From contig DAOSIS010000001.1 of the NCBI GenBank assembly GCA_035366835.1, positions 62,001 to 126,000 of the forward strand: 64,000 nucleotides of DNA, read 5' to 3'. A program made the translations under genes and the position numbers. Shown here piece after piece: positions 52,232 to 59,432 of the stretch. The number at the start of each line of letters is the position of its first letter. Position 1 is the first letter of the stretch. A model generated the notes under the pieces. That model saw only the letters and a program-made list of their open reading frames with translations, ran no database searches and had not been told where the DNA came from. Origin of the DNA: UBA6109 sp035366835. GTDB taxonomy: Bacteria > Desulfobacterota > Syntrophia > Syntrophales > UBA6109.

Positions 52232-53273
52232 TATTCCTCCTCCCTTCTTCGTCTTTTATCCGGCATTCCCGCGCGTGCTTGGCACGGATTTCCCGGATCA
52301 ACAGCGGCAGGATCTTGCGGAAGTCGCCGACGACGGCGAGATCCGCCGTCTCGAAGATCGCCGCCTTTTCATCCTTGTTGACGGCGATGACGTATTCGGA
52401 GCCGTCCATGCCGACCACGTGATGCATCGTGCCCGAGATGCCCACGCCGATGTAGACGCGCGGCTTCACGATTCTGCCGCTCTGGCCGATCATCCGGTCC
52501 TCGGCAGCCCATCCCTCGTCCACCGGGGGGCGCGTCGCGCCCACGGCGCCGCAGAGGAGATCCGCGAGCTCCTCGATGAGCTTCCAGTCCTCGGCGTTGC
52601 CGATGCCCCACCCGCCCGCGACCACGACGTCCGCCCCCTCGAGCGGGATTCCCTTGGGCTCCTGCATCTCGATCTTCAGGATCCTGGGGCCCGCGAGGTC
52701 GATGTCGTCGCCCGCCGGCACCGTCACGACCTCCCCTTGCCTGCCCTCCGTCCGCTTCTTCTGGAAGACGCCCGGCATGACCGTGGCCATGGAAGGCCGA
52801 CCCTTTTCGCAACGGATGGTCGCGAGCACGCCGCCGCCCCAGCCCGGAACCACCTGCAGGAGCCGCCCCTTTTCGTCCGCCTTGAGGTCGATGCAGTGCG
52901 CCGACAGCCCCGTGTTCAGCATCGCGGCGACCCGCGGCGCCAGTTCGACGCCGAGGCTCGTGGCGCCGAAAAGGAAGGCGTCCGGGTCCTCCCGGAGACA
53001 GAGTCTCTTCAGCACGGAGGCATAGGGGAGGAGGCGATAGAGGGCCAGACGGGGGTCGTCCACGGCCAGCACCCGGTCCGCGCCGTGGCAGACGAGATCT
53101 TCGGCCAGTCCGCCCACGTCCTGCCCCAGCAGCACCGCCGTGACGGACCCGGAGGTCTGACCGGCAATCGCCGCAGCGGCGCCGACCAGTTCGAGGCCCG
53201 CGTCGTGGAGACGGCCCTGCCGCTGCTCCGCGAATACCCAGTACACCGGTTTCTTGACAGATGGATCGATCAT
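52224..53273 (-). CDS. etfA: Electron transfer flavoprotein alpha subunit
   Basis: The 349-residue EtfA has an N-terminal Rossmann-like half starting VYWVFAEQRQGRLHDAGLEL and a C-terminal FAD domain. That domain has the signature GQSGRIVKPRVYIGVGISG, then HHVVGMDGSEYVIAVNKDE. With EtfB it takes electrons from the acyl-CoA dehydrogenase and passes them to a membrane oxidoreductase. It follows etfB by 67 bases and overlaps the crotonase gene. Confidence 0.94.
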   Translation of the reverse strand: MIDPSVKKPVYWVFAEQRQGRLHDAGLELVGAAAAIAGQTSGSVTAVLLGQDVGGLAEDLVCHGADRVLAVDDPRLALYRLLPYASVLKRLCLREDPDAFLFGATSLGVELAPRVAAMLNTGLSAHCIDLKADEKGRLLQVVPGWGGGVLATIRCEKGRPSMATVMPGVFQKKRTEGRQGEVVTVPAGDDIDLAGPRILKIEMQEPKGIPLEGADVVVAGGWGIGNAEDWKLIEELADLLCGAVGATRPPVDEGWAAEDRMIGQSGRIVKPRVYIGVGISGTMHHVVGMDGSEYVIAVNKDEKAAIFETADLAVVGDFRKILPLLIREIRAKHARECRIKDEEGRRNNG

Positions 53274-53340
53274 GACCTCCCCTTCGGGATTGCGATCCGC
53301 CGGCGGCCGGCGCGGCTTCCACGCGGCACCGCCTCCGGCT

Positions 53341-54138
53341 CTAAATGGTTCCCAGCTGGTGGAGCTTGTTCAGCAGGGCCTGCACGACGATTTCCGGTTC
53401 GCCCGTCACGCGCGTTCCCGAGCGCCGTTTCTGCCGGACAAAAAGATCGGCCATGGCGGTCGGCGAACCGGCAAGTCCGATCTGCGACCCGTCCAGGGCA
53501 AGATCGGCATTCGTCCAGACCGCGATATCCTTCTTCTCCGCCTTCAACAATTCCAGGAACGAACAGAACCTCGGTTTGTTCACCTGCTTCGTCACGGACA
53601 GCAGGATCGGAGGTTCGGCTTCCAGATGCACCTTCCCGTGTTCGATGGCCTGTACGAGTCGAAGCGATCCCGCCGGATCGCATTCCAGGAACTCCACGTG
53701 CATCACGTTGGGGATGCCGAGGAACTCGGCGACCTGCGAGGGAACCTGGGCGGTCGACCCGTCCAGCGTCGAATTGCCGCACAGGACGACGTCGAAGGGG
53801 CCGATGCGCCGTACGCCGGCGGCGAGGATCCGCGCCGTTGCCAGCGAGTCCGACCCGGCGAAGGCGCGGTCCGACAGCAAACAGGCCCTGTCGGCCCCCA
53901 TCGCCAAGGCCTCCATCAGCAGGGTCCTGGCACCGGGGGGAGCCATGGATACCAGCACCACCTCCGCTCCCGTGGCGTCCTTCAGCGCGAGGGCCGCCTC
54001 CAGGGCGTGCCTGTCCAGGGGGTTGATGACACTCGCAATCCCCTCCCGGACAAGGGTCTTCGTGACGGGATTGAGGGACAGCTTGTGCCACTCCTTCGGG
54101 TCCGGCACAGGTTTGACGCAGACAACGATGCGTTTCAT
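53341..54138 (-). CDS. etfB: Electron transfer flavoprotein beta subunit
   Basis: The 265-residue EtfB begins MKRIVVCVKPVPDPKEW and has INPLDRHALEAALALKDA and the ADRACLLSDRAFAGSDSLAT segment. The C-terminal arm RPRF-type stretch contacts EtfA. ATG 54138 is used since the protein core begins there; the in-frame ATG at 54177 would add 13 residues. It lies 40 bases after the acyl-CoA dehydrogenase gene. I cannot tell from this whether the pair is bifurcating. Confidence 0.93.
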   Translation of the reverse strand: MKRIVVCVKPVPDPKEWHKLSLNPVTKTLVREGIASVINPLDRHALEAALALKDATGAEVVLVSMAPPGARTLLMEALAMGADRACLLSDRAFAGSDSLATARILAAGVRRIGPFDVVLCGNSTLDGSTAQVPSQVAEFLGIPNVMHVEFLECDPAGSLRLVQAIEHGKVHLEAEPPILLSVTKQVNKPRFCSFLELLKAEKKDIAVWTNADLALDGSQIGLAGSPTAMADLFVRQKRRSGTRVTGEPEIVVQALLNKLHQLGTI

Positions 54139-54178
54139 ATCGGCAAACTCTCTCTTCCCGCTTGCGTCCGCCGGCACG

Positions 54179-55324
54179 CTATTTCTTGTACGGCGCCAGA
54201 ACGGCCCGCGCGATGCCGGCCTTCGCCACTTCCGCCGTCCCTCCGGCGGGAATCGTCACCATGGCGTCCCGCAGCAGGCGCTGCACCTTGTATTCCCTCA
54301 TGATGCCGTAGGAACCGTGGATCTCGATCGCCTTCTTCGCGCAAAGGAGCGCCCGCTCGCAGGTATAGTACTTGGCGAGCGCCGTCTCGGTATCGCACTT
54401 CATCCCCCGATCCTTCATCCAACTCACCCGGTAGCAGAGCAGCTTGCAGATATCGAGATCGGTGTAGATCTCGGCGAGATAGAACTGGATCGCCTGGAAC
54501 GCGCTGATCGGCTTGCCGTACAGGACCCGCTCCGACGCGAATTTCGCCGCCTCCTCGAGGCAGGCGTTCAGAATCCCCAGCGATACCGCCGCCATGCCCG
54601 GCCGGCCCGTTTCGCTGATGGTCTTCAACCCGACGACGAAACCCGCTCCGGCGCCGCCCAGCAGGTGGTCGGCCGGAACCTCGCAGTCATCGAAGATCAG
54701 TTCGCCCGTATTCGCACCCCGCAGGCCCATCTTGTTCTCCTTGCGTCCGACCTTCGCCCCGGGAAAGTCCTTGCGGACGATGAAGGCGCTGAGCCCCTTC
54801 GACCCCTCGCCCGTCTTGGCGATGACGACCCAGAAGTCCGACGTGTGGGAATTGGTGATGAAGCACTTGCGCCCGTTCAGGATCCACTTGTCCCCCTTGA
54901 GTTCCGCATGGGTCTGCATGCCGATCAGGTCCGACCCTCCCGAGGGGTCCGTCACGGCGACGCAGCCCATCGTCTCGCCCTTCGCCAGCGGGATCAGGTA
55001 TCGCTCCTTCTGCTCTGGTGTCCCGAAATCGTCGAGCGCCGCGCAGGCCATGTGATGAACCTGCATGCCCATGGGGATTGCGGCGCAGACGCGGCCCAGT
55101 TCCTCCAGGACGATCATCCTCGCCAGGTAACCCATCCCCACGCCCCCGTAGGTCTCCGGCGTGATGATCCCCGTGATGCCGATCCGGGCCATGGTCTTGA
55201 GAAGCTCGACGGGAAACTCCCCCGTCTGTTCCATGACATCCACTTTCGGCTCGATCTCGCTCTCGGCGAAATCCCTCGCCACCTTCCGCATCAGATTCTC
55301 CCTGTCCGAAAAATTGAAATCCAT
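54179..55324 (-). CDS. Acyl-CoA dehydrogenase with altered catalytic base
   Basis: The 381-residue FAD enzyme of the ACAD family has CVAVTDPSGGSDLIGMQT, FITNSHTSDFWVVIAKTG and the FAD-site RVLYGKPISAFQAIQ. After the RDA near the C-terminus, where MCAD has its base in YEGT, this protein has AGGT, with Gly361 in place of Glu. The alternative helix-G position used by isovaleryl-type enzymes reads MKDRG, without an obvious Glu. It would be the first enzyme of the operon, passing electrons to EtfAB. ATG 55324 has AAGGAG eight bases ahead. Confidence 0.9.
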   Translation of the reverse strand: MDFNFSDRENLMRKVARDFAESEIEPKVDVMEQTGEFPVELLKTMARIGITGIITPETYGGVGMGYLARMIVLEELGRVCAAIPMGMQVHHMACAALDDFGTPEQKERYLIPLAKGETMGCVAVTDPSGGSDLIGMQTHAELKGDKWILNGRKCFITNSHTSDFWVVIAKTGEGSKGLSAFIVRKDFPGAKVGRKENKMGLRGANTGELIFDDCEVPADHLLGGAGAGFVVGLKTISETGRPGMAAVSLGILNACLEEAAKFASERVLYGKPISAFQAIQFYLAEIYTDLDICKLLCYRVSWMKDRGMKCDTETALAKYYTCERALLCAKKAIEIHGSYGIMREYKVQRLLRDAMVTIPAGGTAEVAKAGIARAVLAPYKK

Positions 55325-55360
55325 GTAGCGTCTCCTTAAGATTTTGCCAGCCAATAATCG

Positions 55361-55371
55361 ACCGACCGGTC
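55361..55371 (-). promoter_or_regulatory. TetR operator before the acyl-CoA dehydrogenase operon
   Basis: On the minus strand it reads GACCGGTCGGT and includes the palindrome CGACCGGTCG (55363-55372). The same 11 bases occur before the TetR gene (56105-56115). It lies 37-47 bases ahead of the dehydrogenase ATG, where it can block the promoter. Confidence 0.8.
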
Positions 55372-55459
55372 GCCCTGTTTATTGCCAAGAAAATTCGGCG
55401 TTGAACTGCTCCGCCGTGAAGTCCCGACTTCTCACCTTTCCCGGCGCCCCGCCGGGCCG

Positions 55460-56071
55460 TCACGCCCCGCTCTCGATACTCTCCAGATAGTGGATGAGCG
55501 CCTTGATGTTCCTGTCCAGTTGGCTGTCCGACTTGTCCATCCCGTAGACGACCGACGCCCCCAGGATGCATGAAAAGATGACCTCGGAGACGTGGCTCGT
55601 GGAGACGTCGGATCGAATTTCACCCTTCTCCTTCGCCCGGTCCAGGTATCCCTTGAGCAGGGCCTTCGTCCTCTTGAAGCCGTCGCTCAGCTGGGAGCTC
55701 AAGTGAGGCATCTGATCGTCCAGTTCGACGGACAGCGTAATGAATACGCAGCCTCCCGGAAAGTGTACGGCATCCTTGAGGTAGCGGTCCCGAAAATTCG
55801 CCAGGATCTTCTTGAGCCGGTCGATCTCCCGGTCCTCCTTGTCCACGTCGGCCAGATTCTGGAGCCGCCAGACCCTCCGGGCCTCGCTCAGCACCGCGGT
55901 GAAAAGCTCTTCCTTGCTCTTGAAGTGATTGTAGAAGCCCCCCTTGGACATCTTCGTCGCGGCCAGGATGTCGCTGATCGAGGTGTTGTTGAATCCCTTC
56001 AGGGAAAAGAGCTTCAGCGATTCGCTGACGATCTTCTCCCCGGAGCTGTTTTTGCGGGCTTCGTTGTTCAT
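55460..56071 (-). CDS. TetR/AcrR-family transcriptional regulator
   Basis: The 203-residue repressor has an N-terminal helix-turn-helix (GFNNTSISDILAATKMSKGGFYNHFKSK) and an all-helical ligand domain. ATG 56071 has AGGAA six bases ahead; the frame upstream is open to 56350 but spans the operator and is not taken as coding. It is encoded directly before the acyl-CoA operon on the same strand. Identical operator halves lie before both, so it should control the operon and itself, with an acyl-CoA as likely ligand. Confidence 0.9.
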   Translation of the reverse strand: MNNEARKNSSGEKIVSESLKLFSLKGFNNTSISDILAATKMSKGGFYNHFKSKEELFTAVLSEARRVWRLQNLADVDKEDREIDRLKKILANFRDRYLKDAVHFPGGCVFITLSVELDDQMPHLSSQLSDGFKRTKALLKGYLDRAKEKGEIRSDVSTSHVSEVIFSCILGASVVYGMDKSDSQLDRNIKALIHYLESIESGA

Positions 56072-56104
56072 GGGCATTTCCTGCTTGGCAATAAAATACA
56101 GACA

Positions 56105-56115
56105 GACCGGTCGGT
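56105..56115 (+). promoter_or_regulatory. TetR operator before the regulator gene
   Basis: GACCGGTCGGT is identical to the site at 55361-55371 in the opposite orientation. It is about 34 bases upstream of the TetR ATG, in a short AT-rich stretch that would hold its promoter. It resembles the AGACC-N4-GGTCT type of TetR box. Confidence 0.78.
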
Positions 56116-56330
56116 TTGACAAATAATAAAAATCGGTCCCCCTTGTCAAGAAGAATCTTGGAGTACCCCCGAATCGGCCCGGACGGTGTCCCGCAATCTC
56201 TTCACCGCATGCCGCTTCCGCGGTCTGGCCGACTCCCGCGTCGTGACACAGGGCGAAAAAGCAAAGAAATACAACCCACAACAGCGTCGATCGGGACATG
56301 TCCACAACTCCCGGCGCGGGCAAAAAGGTG

Positions 56331-56358
56331 TTGACAATCGTCCGGAACATGATAGTTT
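56331..56358 (+). promoter_or_regulatory. Sigma-70-type promoter of the 84-residue protein gene
   Basis: TTGACA (56331-56336) and TAGTTT (56353-56358) are 16 bases apart. The first is a perfect -35; the second is a fair -10. The predicted start is near 56366, about 65 bases before the ATG. Confidence 0.65.
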
Positions 56359-56371
56359 ACGGGCCGATGCG

Positions 56372-56391
56372 CGGCAAGAGGTCTCTTGCCG
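56372..56391 (+). promoter_or_regulatory. Palindrome at the start of the 84-residue gene's leader
   Basis: CGGCAAGAG-GT-CTCTTGCCG is a perfect 9-base inverted repeat just after the predicted transcription start. It can be an operator or a hairpin at the 5' end of the message that protects it. Confidence 0.6.
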
Positions 56392-56431
56392 GACCGTTAT
56401 TCATGCAGAATACGATCAAGGGGGGACATCC

Positions 56432-56686
56432 ATGACAAGCAGACAGGAAATTATCGACTTGATGGAGAAATTTCAAAAAGGAGACGCACTGGTCTTCAAG
56501 ACGCCCAAGACGTTCGGAGATGATTATGTCGTTATCGAACTGAATCCTGAGTCGGGGAAGAAATATGTATTGAGGCTGGGCAAGGATCTGGAAGCCGCCA
56601 AGAAGTCCGTTCCTTACTACAGCCATGACCACGCCAAACCCATCGCCAAGTGGATCGCCGACCGTTGCGGCGAGCCGCTCGGATAG
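56432..56686 (+). CDS. Small conserved-looking protein of unknown function
   Basis: This is a soluble, charged 84-residue protein with no membrane segment: SRQEIIDLMEKFQKGDALVF, then YVVIELNPESGKKYVLRLGK. I do not recognise a family. It has a strong promoter, a leader palindrome, a good ribosome site (AAGGGGGGA) and a terminator, which together argue for a real, well expressed monocistronic gene. It resembles no neighbour. Confidence 0.75.
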   Translation: MTSRQEIIDLMEKFQKGDALVFKTPKTFGDDYVVIELNPESGKKYVLRLGKDLEAAKKSVPYYSHDHAKPIAKWIADRCGEPLG

Positions 56687-56726
56687 GAATCTCCTCCGGA
56701 CTTGCATTTTCCATACGCTGCCATCC

Positions 56727-56754
56727 AGCCCGGGACTTCGCGTCCCGGGCTTTT
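56727..56754 (+). terminator. Intrinsic terminator of the 84-residue protein gene
   Basis: AGCCCGGGAC (56727-56736) pairs perfectly with GTCCCGGGCT (56742-56751) and is followed by TTTTCGTTGT. It starts 41 bases after the stop. Confidence 0.9.
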
Positions 56755-56859
56755 CGTTGTCGCCGCTTCTGCACCGCGCCGCTTTTCTCTTGAACGATGC
56801 CCGTCCGATCTGATACCCTTCGGCCCTGCAGAATCTCCCGGAGACCGTTGATCGGAAAG

Positions 56860-57381
56860 ATGGAAAACTGGATTCGCATCCGCAGGCCGCCGGTTGTCGT
56901 CGGCGTGATGGGCAGCCACGAAGAAGGGCACGGCCTCGCCGAAGAGGCTTACCGGCTGGGAAGAGAGATCGCCCGCCGCGGCTACGTCCTCCTGACCGGC
57001 GGAGGGACAGGCTTGATGAGGGCGGCCTCGGAAGGGGCATGGCGGGAGGGGGGACTCGTCCTGGGCATCCTCCCCAACGACCGCAGAACGCCCCTGCCCG
57101 GTTATCCCAACGAGTTCGTCGACATCCCCGTCTTCACCGGCATGAGGGAAGTCCGCAACGTCATCAATGCCAAGACACCCCACGTCCTGGTGGCCCTCTC
57201 CGGAGGGGCGGGGACCCTTTCGGAAATCGCCATTGCCATCAAGACCGGAACGCCCGTGATCGGCCTGCATTGCCCGACTTTTTCGATCGAAGGCACGGTC
57301 GATTTCACGGCCGCGGAAACCATCGAGGAAGTCCTGGCCCTTCTGGAGCGGAAACTCGACGCCCTGCGGGCACGTCCATGA
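56860..57381 (+). CDS. LOG-like / TIGR00725-type nucleotide-binding protein
   Basis: The 173-residue protein has a Rossmann-like fold of the lysine-decarboxylase-like (LOG) superfamily: VVVGVMGSHEEGHGLAEEAY, LLTGGGTGLMRAASEGAW, and ALSGGAGTLSEIAIAIKTG. The last is the family's GGxGTxxE motif. Some members act as cytokinin-type nucleoside-phosphate hydrolases; this subgroup has no known role. The start at 56860 is a choice over 56797, because family similarity begins near residue 10 of this version. Its stop overlaps the M48 protease ATG by four bases. Confidence 0.78.
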   Translation: MENWIRIRRPPVVVGVMGSHEEGHGLAEEAYRLGREIARRGYVLLTGGGTGLMRAASEGAWREGGLVLGILPNDRRTPLPGYPNEFVDIPVFTGMREVRNVINAKTPHVLVALSGGAGTLSEIAIAIKTGTPVIGLHCPTFSIEGTVDFTAAETIEEVLALLERKLDALRARP

Positions 57382-58646
57382 TCCAGGGAAACGCCCTCCT
57401 GGTCGCCTTTGTCGTCCTCTACCTCGCATCGATGTTGCTTGAAGCGGCGCTTTCGGGGCTCAACATCCGGCATCTGCGCCGCCGCGGCCACGAAGCGCCG
57501 CCGGCCTTCGCCGGCCACCTCGACGGGGAAACCCTGGCAAGGATGAGCCGGTACGGGGCCGAGACAGGACGGTTTCAACTCTTCAAGCGGATCTGGAGCG
57601 ATGCCGTGACGCTGGCCCTCGTGCTCTCGGGACTTCTTCCCTGGCTGGACCGGTTCATCCGGAATCTGGAGATCCCTTCGGTCCTGTCCGGTCTTGTCTT
57701 CTTCGGGGCACTGGGATTCGCCGGCGGCATTCTGGACCTCCCCTTCCGCATCTGGGGCACCTTCGTGATCGAACGCCGCTGGGGTTTCAGCACGATTTCC
57801 TGGAGAACCTGGCTTGCAGACCTCGCGAAGGAGGCGCTGCTCGCCGCTCTCCTCATGGGGCTGCTCCTGGGCTCCCTGCTGGCGATCGTCCAGCACGCCC
57901 CCCGCGCCTGGTGGTTCTGGACATGGCTCCTGTTCGTGCTCTTCGAGATGCTGCTGCTCTGGCTGTACCCGGTCTGGATCGCGCCCCTCTTCAACCGCTT
58001 CGAGCCGCTCCGCGACGAGGAACTCCGCAGGGCCGTACTGGAGACGGCGTCCCGCGCCGGGATCGCCGTCGAAGGCGTCTACCAGGTCGATGCCGGCCGC
58101 CGGAGCCGCCATACCAACGCCTATTTCACCGGCCTCGGCAGGACGAAGCGCATCGTGCTGTACGATACGCTCCTCGCCTCCCACGAAAGGGACGAGATCC
58201 TGGCGGTACTCGCGCATGAAATCGGCCACTGGAAACTCCGCCACGTCGCCAAGAAGCTTGCCGCACTGCTCCTTCTCTCGCTGGCCGTTCTTCTGGCCGC
58301 CTCTTTCGCGCTCGAGCAACCCGCCCTCTACGGGACCTTCGGCTTTTCCCGGCCCTCAGCCTACGTCGGACTCTTTCTGCTGAGCGTTCTTCTGCAGCCC
58401 CTGCAGATTGTTTTCCTGCCGCTCGGGGCGATCGTAAGCCGACGCTTCGAGCGGGAAGCCGACGGGTTCGCCTTCGCCCTGACCGGAAAGGCCGTGCCCC
58501 TGGCGGCTGCCCTGCGCCGGCTGGCAAGGGACAACCTCGCCAATCTCCACCCCCATCCCCTGTATACCTTCTTCCATTACTCCCACCCGCCGCTTGCGGA
58601 GAGAATCGCCGCCCTCGAGGCGATGGAGCGCCGGCCCGCCCCTTGA
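57378..58646 (+). CDS. M48 family (Ste24/CAAX-type) membrane metalloprotease
   Basis: The 422-residue protein has several membrane helices and the zinc motif LAHEIGHWKL (His280, Glu281, His284) with the third ligand Glu360 in EREADGFAFAL. It matches Ste24-type peptidases in the order of helices and in the N-terminal region before the catalytic domain. Bacterial members take part in membrane-protein quality control. It is translated with the LOG-like gene (ATGA overlap). Confidence 0.9.
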   Translation: MIQGNALLVAFVVLYLASMLLEAALSGLNIRHLRRRGHEAPPAFAGHLDGETLARMSRYGAETGRFQLFKRIWSDAVTLALVLSGLLPWLDRFIRNLEIPSVLSGLVFFGALGFAGGILDLPFRIWGTFVIERRWGFSTISWRTWLADLAKEALLAALLMGLLLGSLLAIVQHAPRAWWFWTWLLFVLFEMLLLWLYPVWIAPLFNRFEPLRDEELRRAVLETASRAGIAVEGVYQVDAGRRSRHTNAYFTGLGRTKRIVLYDTLLASHERDEILAVLAHEIGHWKLRHVAKKLAALLLLSLAVLLAASFALEQPALYGTFGFSRPSAYVGLFLLSVLLQPLQIVFLPLGAIVSRRFEREADGFAFALTGKAVPLAAALRRLARDNLANLHPHPLYTFFHYSHPPLAERIAALEAMERRPAP

Positions 58647-58715
58647 TTTTCATGCGGATATGACTAAACTAGGATCGATTTTCGTTCATTTTTTCGTCCA
58701 TCCGGAGGAACGGCC

Positions 58716-59219
58716 ATGCCCATCTACGAATTCTACTGCCGGCGGTGCAACACCGTCTTCAGCTTTTTTTCCAGGACCGTCAACACATCCAAGATCCCCA
58801 AGTGTCCCCGCTGCCGGAAGGTGGATCTCGAGCGCCGGATGTCGATCTTCGCCAGGGTCAAGGGAGGGAAGTCCGACGCGGAGATGGCGGCGGGCGATGG
58901 ACTTCCTCCCGTCGATGAAGCCAGGATGGAAAAGGCCATGTCCATGCTGGCCTCCGAAGCGGAGCACATGGACGAAGAGAACCCCCGTCAGGCGGCCAAC
59001 CTCATGCGCAAACTCACCGACATGACGGGCATGAAACTGGGGCCGGGTATGGAAGAGGCCCTGCACCGCATGGAGAAGGGCGAAGACCCGGAAAAGATCG
59101 AGGCCGAGATGGGGGACCTGCTGGAGGGAGAGGAGCCGTTTCTTCTGGAAGGGAAGGGGAAGGGCGGCCGGCGGCGGCGCGCCGCGCCCCGCGTCGACGA
59201 AACCCTCTACGACCTGTGA
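58716..59219 (+). CDS. FmdB-like zinc-ribbon protein
   Basis: The 167-residue protein begins MPIYEFYCRRCNTVFSFF, with zinc ligands Cys8, Cys11, Cys30 and Cys33 as in the FmdB/CxxC_CXXC_SSSS family. A Met- and Glu-rich helical region and a Lys/Arg-rich tail follow, making it longer than the usual 70-110 residues. FmdB-type proteins are thought regulatory, but the mode of action is not known. GGAGG is eight bases before the ATG. Confidence 0.8.
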   Translation: MPIYEFYCRRCNTVFSFFSRTVNTSKIPKCPRCRKVDLERRMSIFARVKGGKSDAEMAAGDGLPPVDEARMEKAMSMLASEAEHMDEENPRQAANLMRKLTDMTGMKLGPGMEEALHRMEKGEDPEKIEAEMGDLLEGEEPFLLEGKGKGGRRRRAAPRVDETLYDL

Positions 59220-59432
59220 ATCGAGGCAGCGGATGCACCGGAGCTTCTTCGGATAATCTTTTCTCGCATCATATCCTTTGAAAATGACATTCCGATCGCA
59301 TTTGACGCCAGTAGACTCGTCGATAGGCTGGGAATAACTGCGTAAATTTATGGTAATTCGGCCTGACATCTGGTATGTAACGGCGTCCGTCAAACGCGTC
59401 TTTCACAAATTGCACCGATAGAGAACCCTTCC

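Noticed and set aside
56072..56350. In-frame N-terminal extension of the TetR protein with a signal-like segment
   Set aside because: It would span the TetR operator and promoter region. A ribosome site stands directly before MNNEA, where TetR homologues begin.
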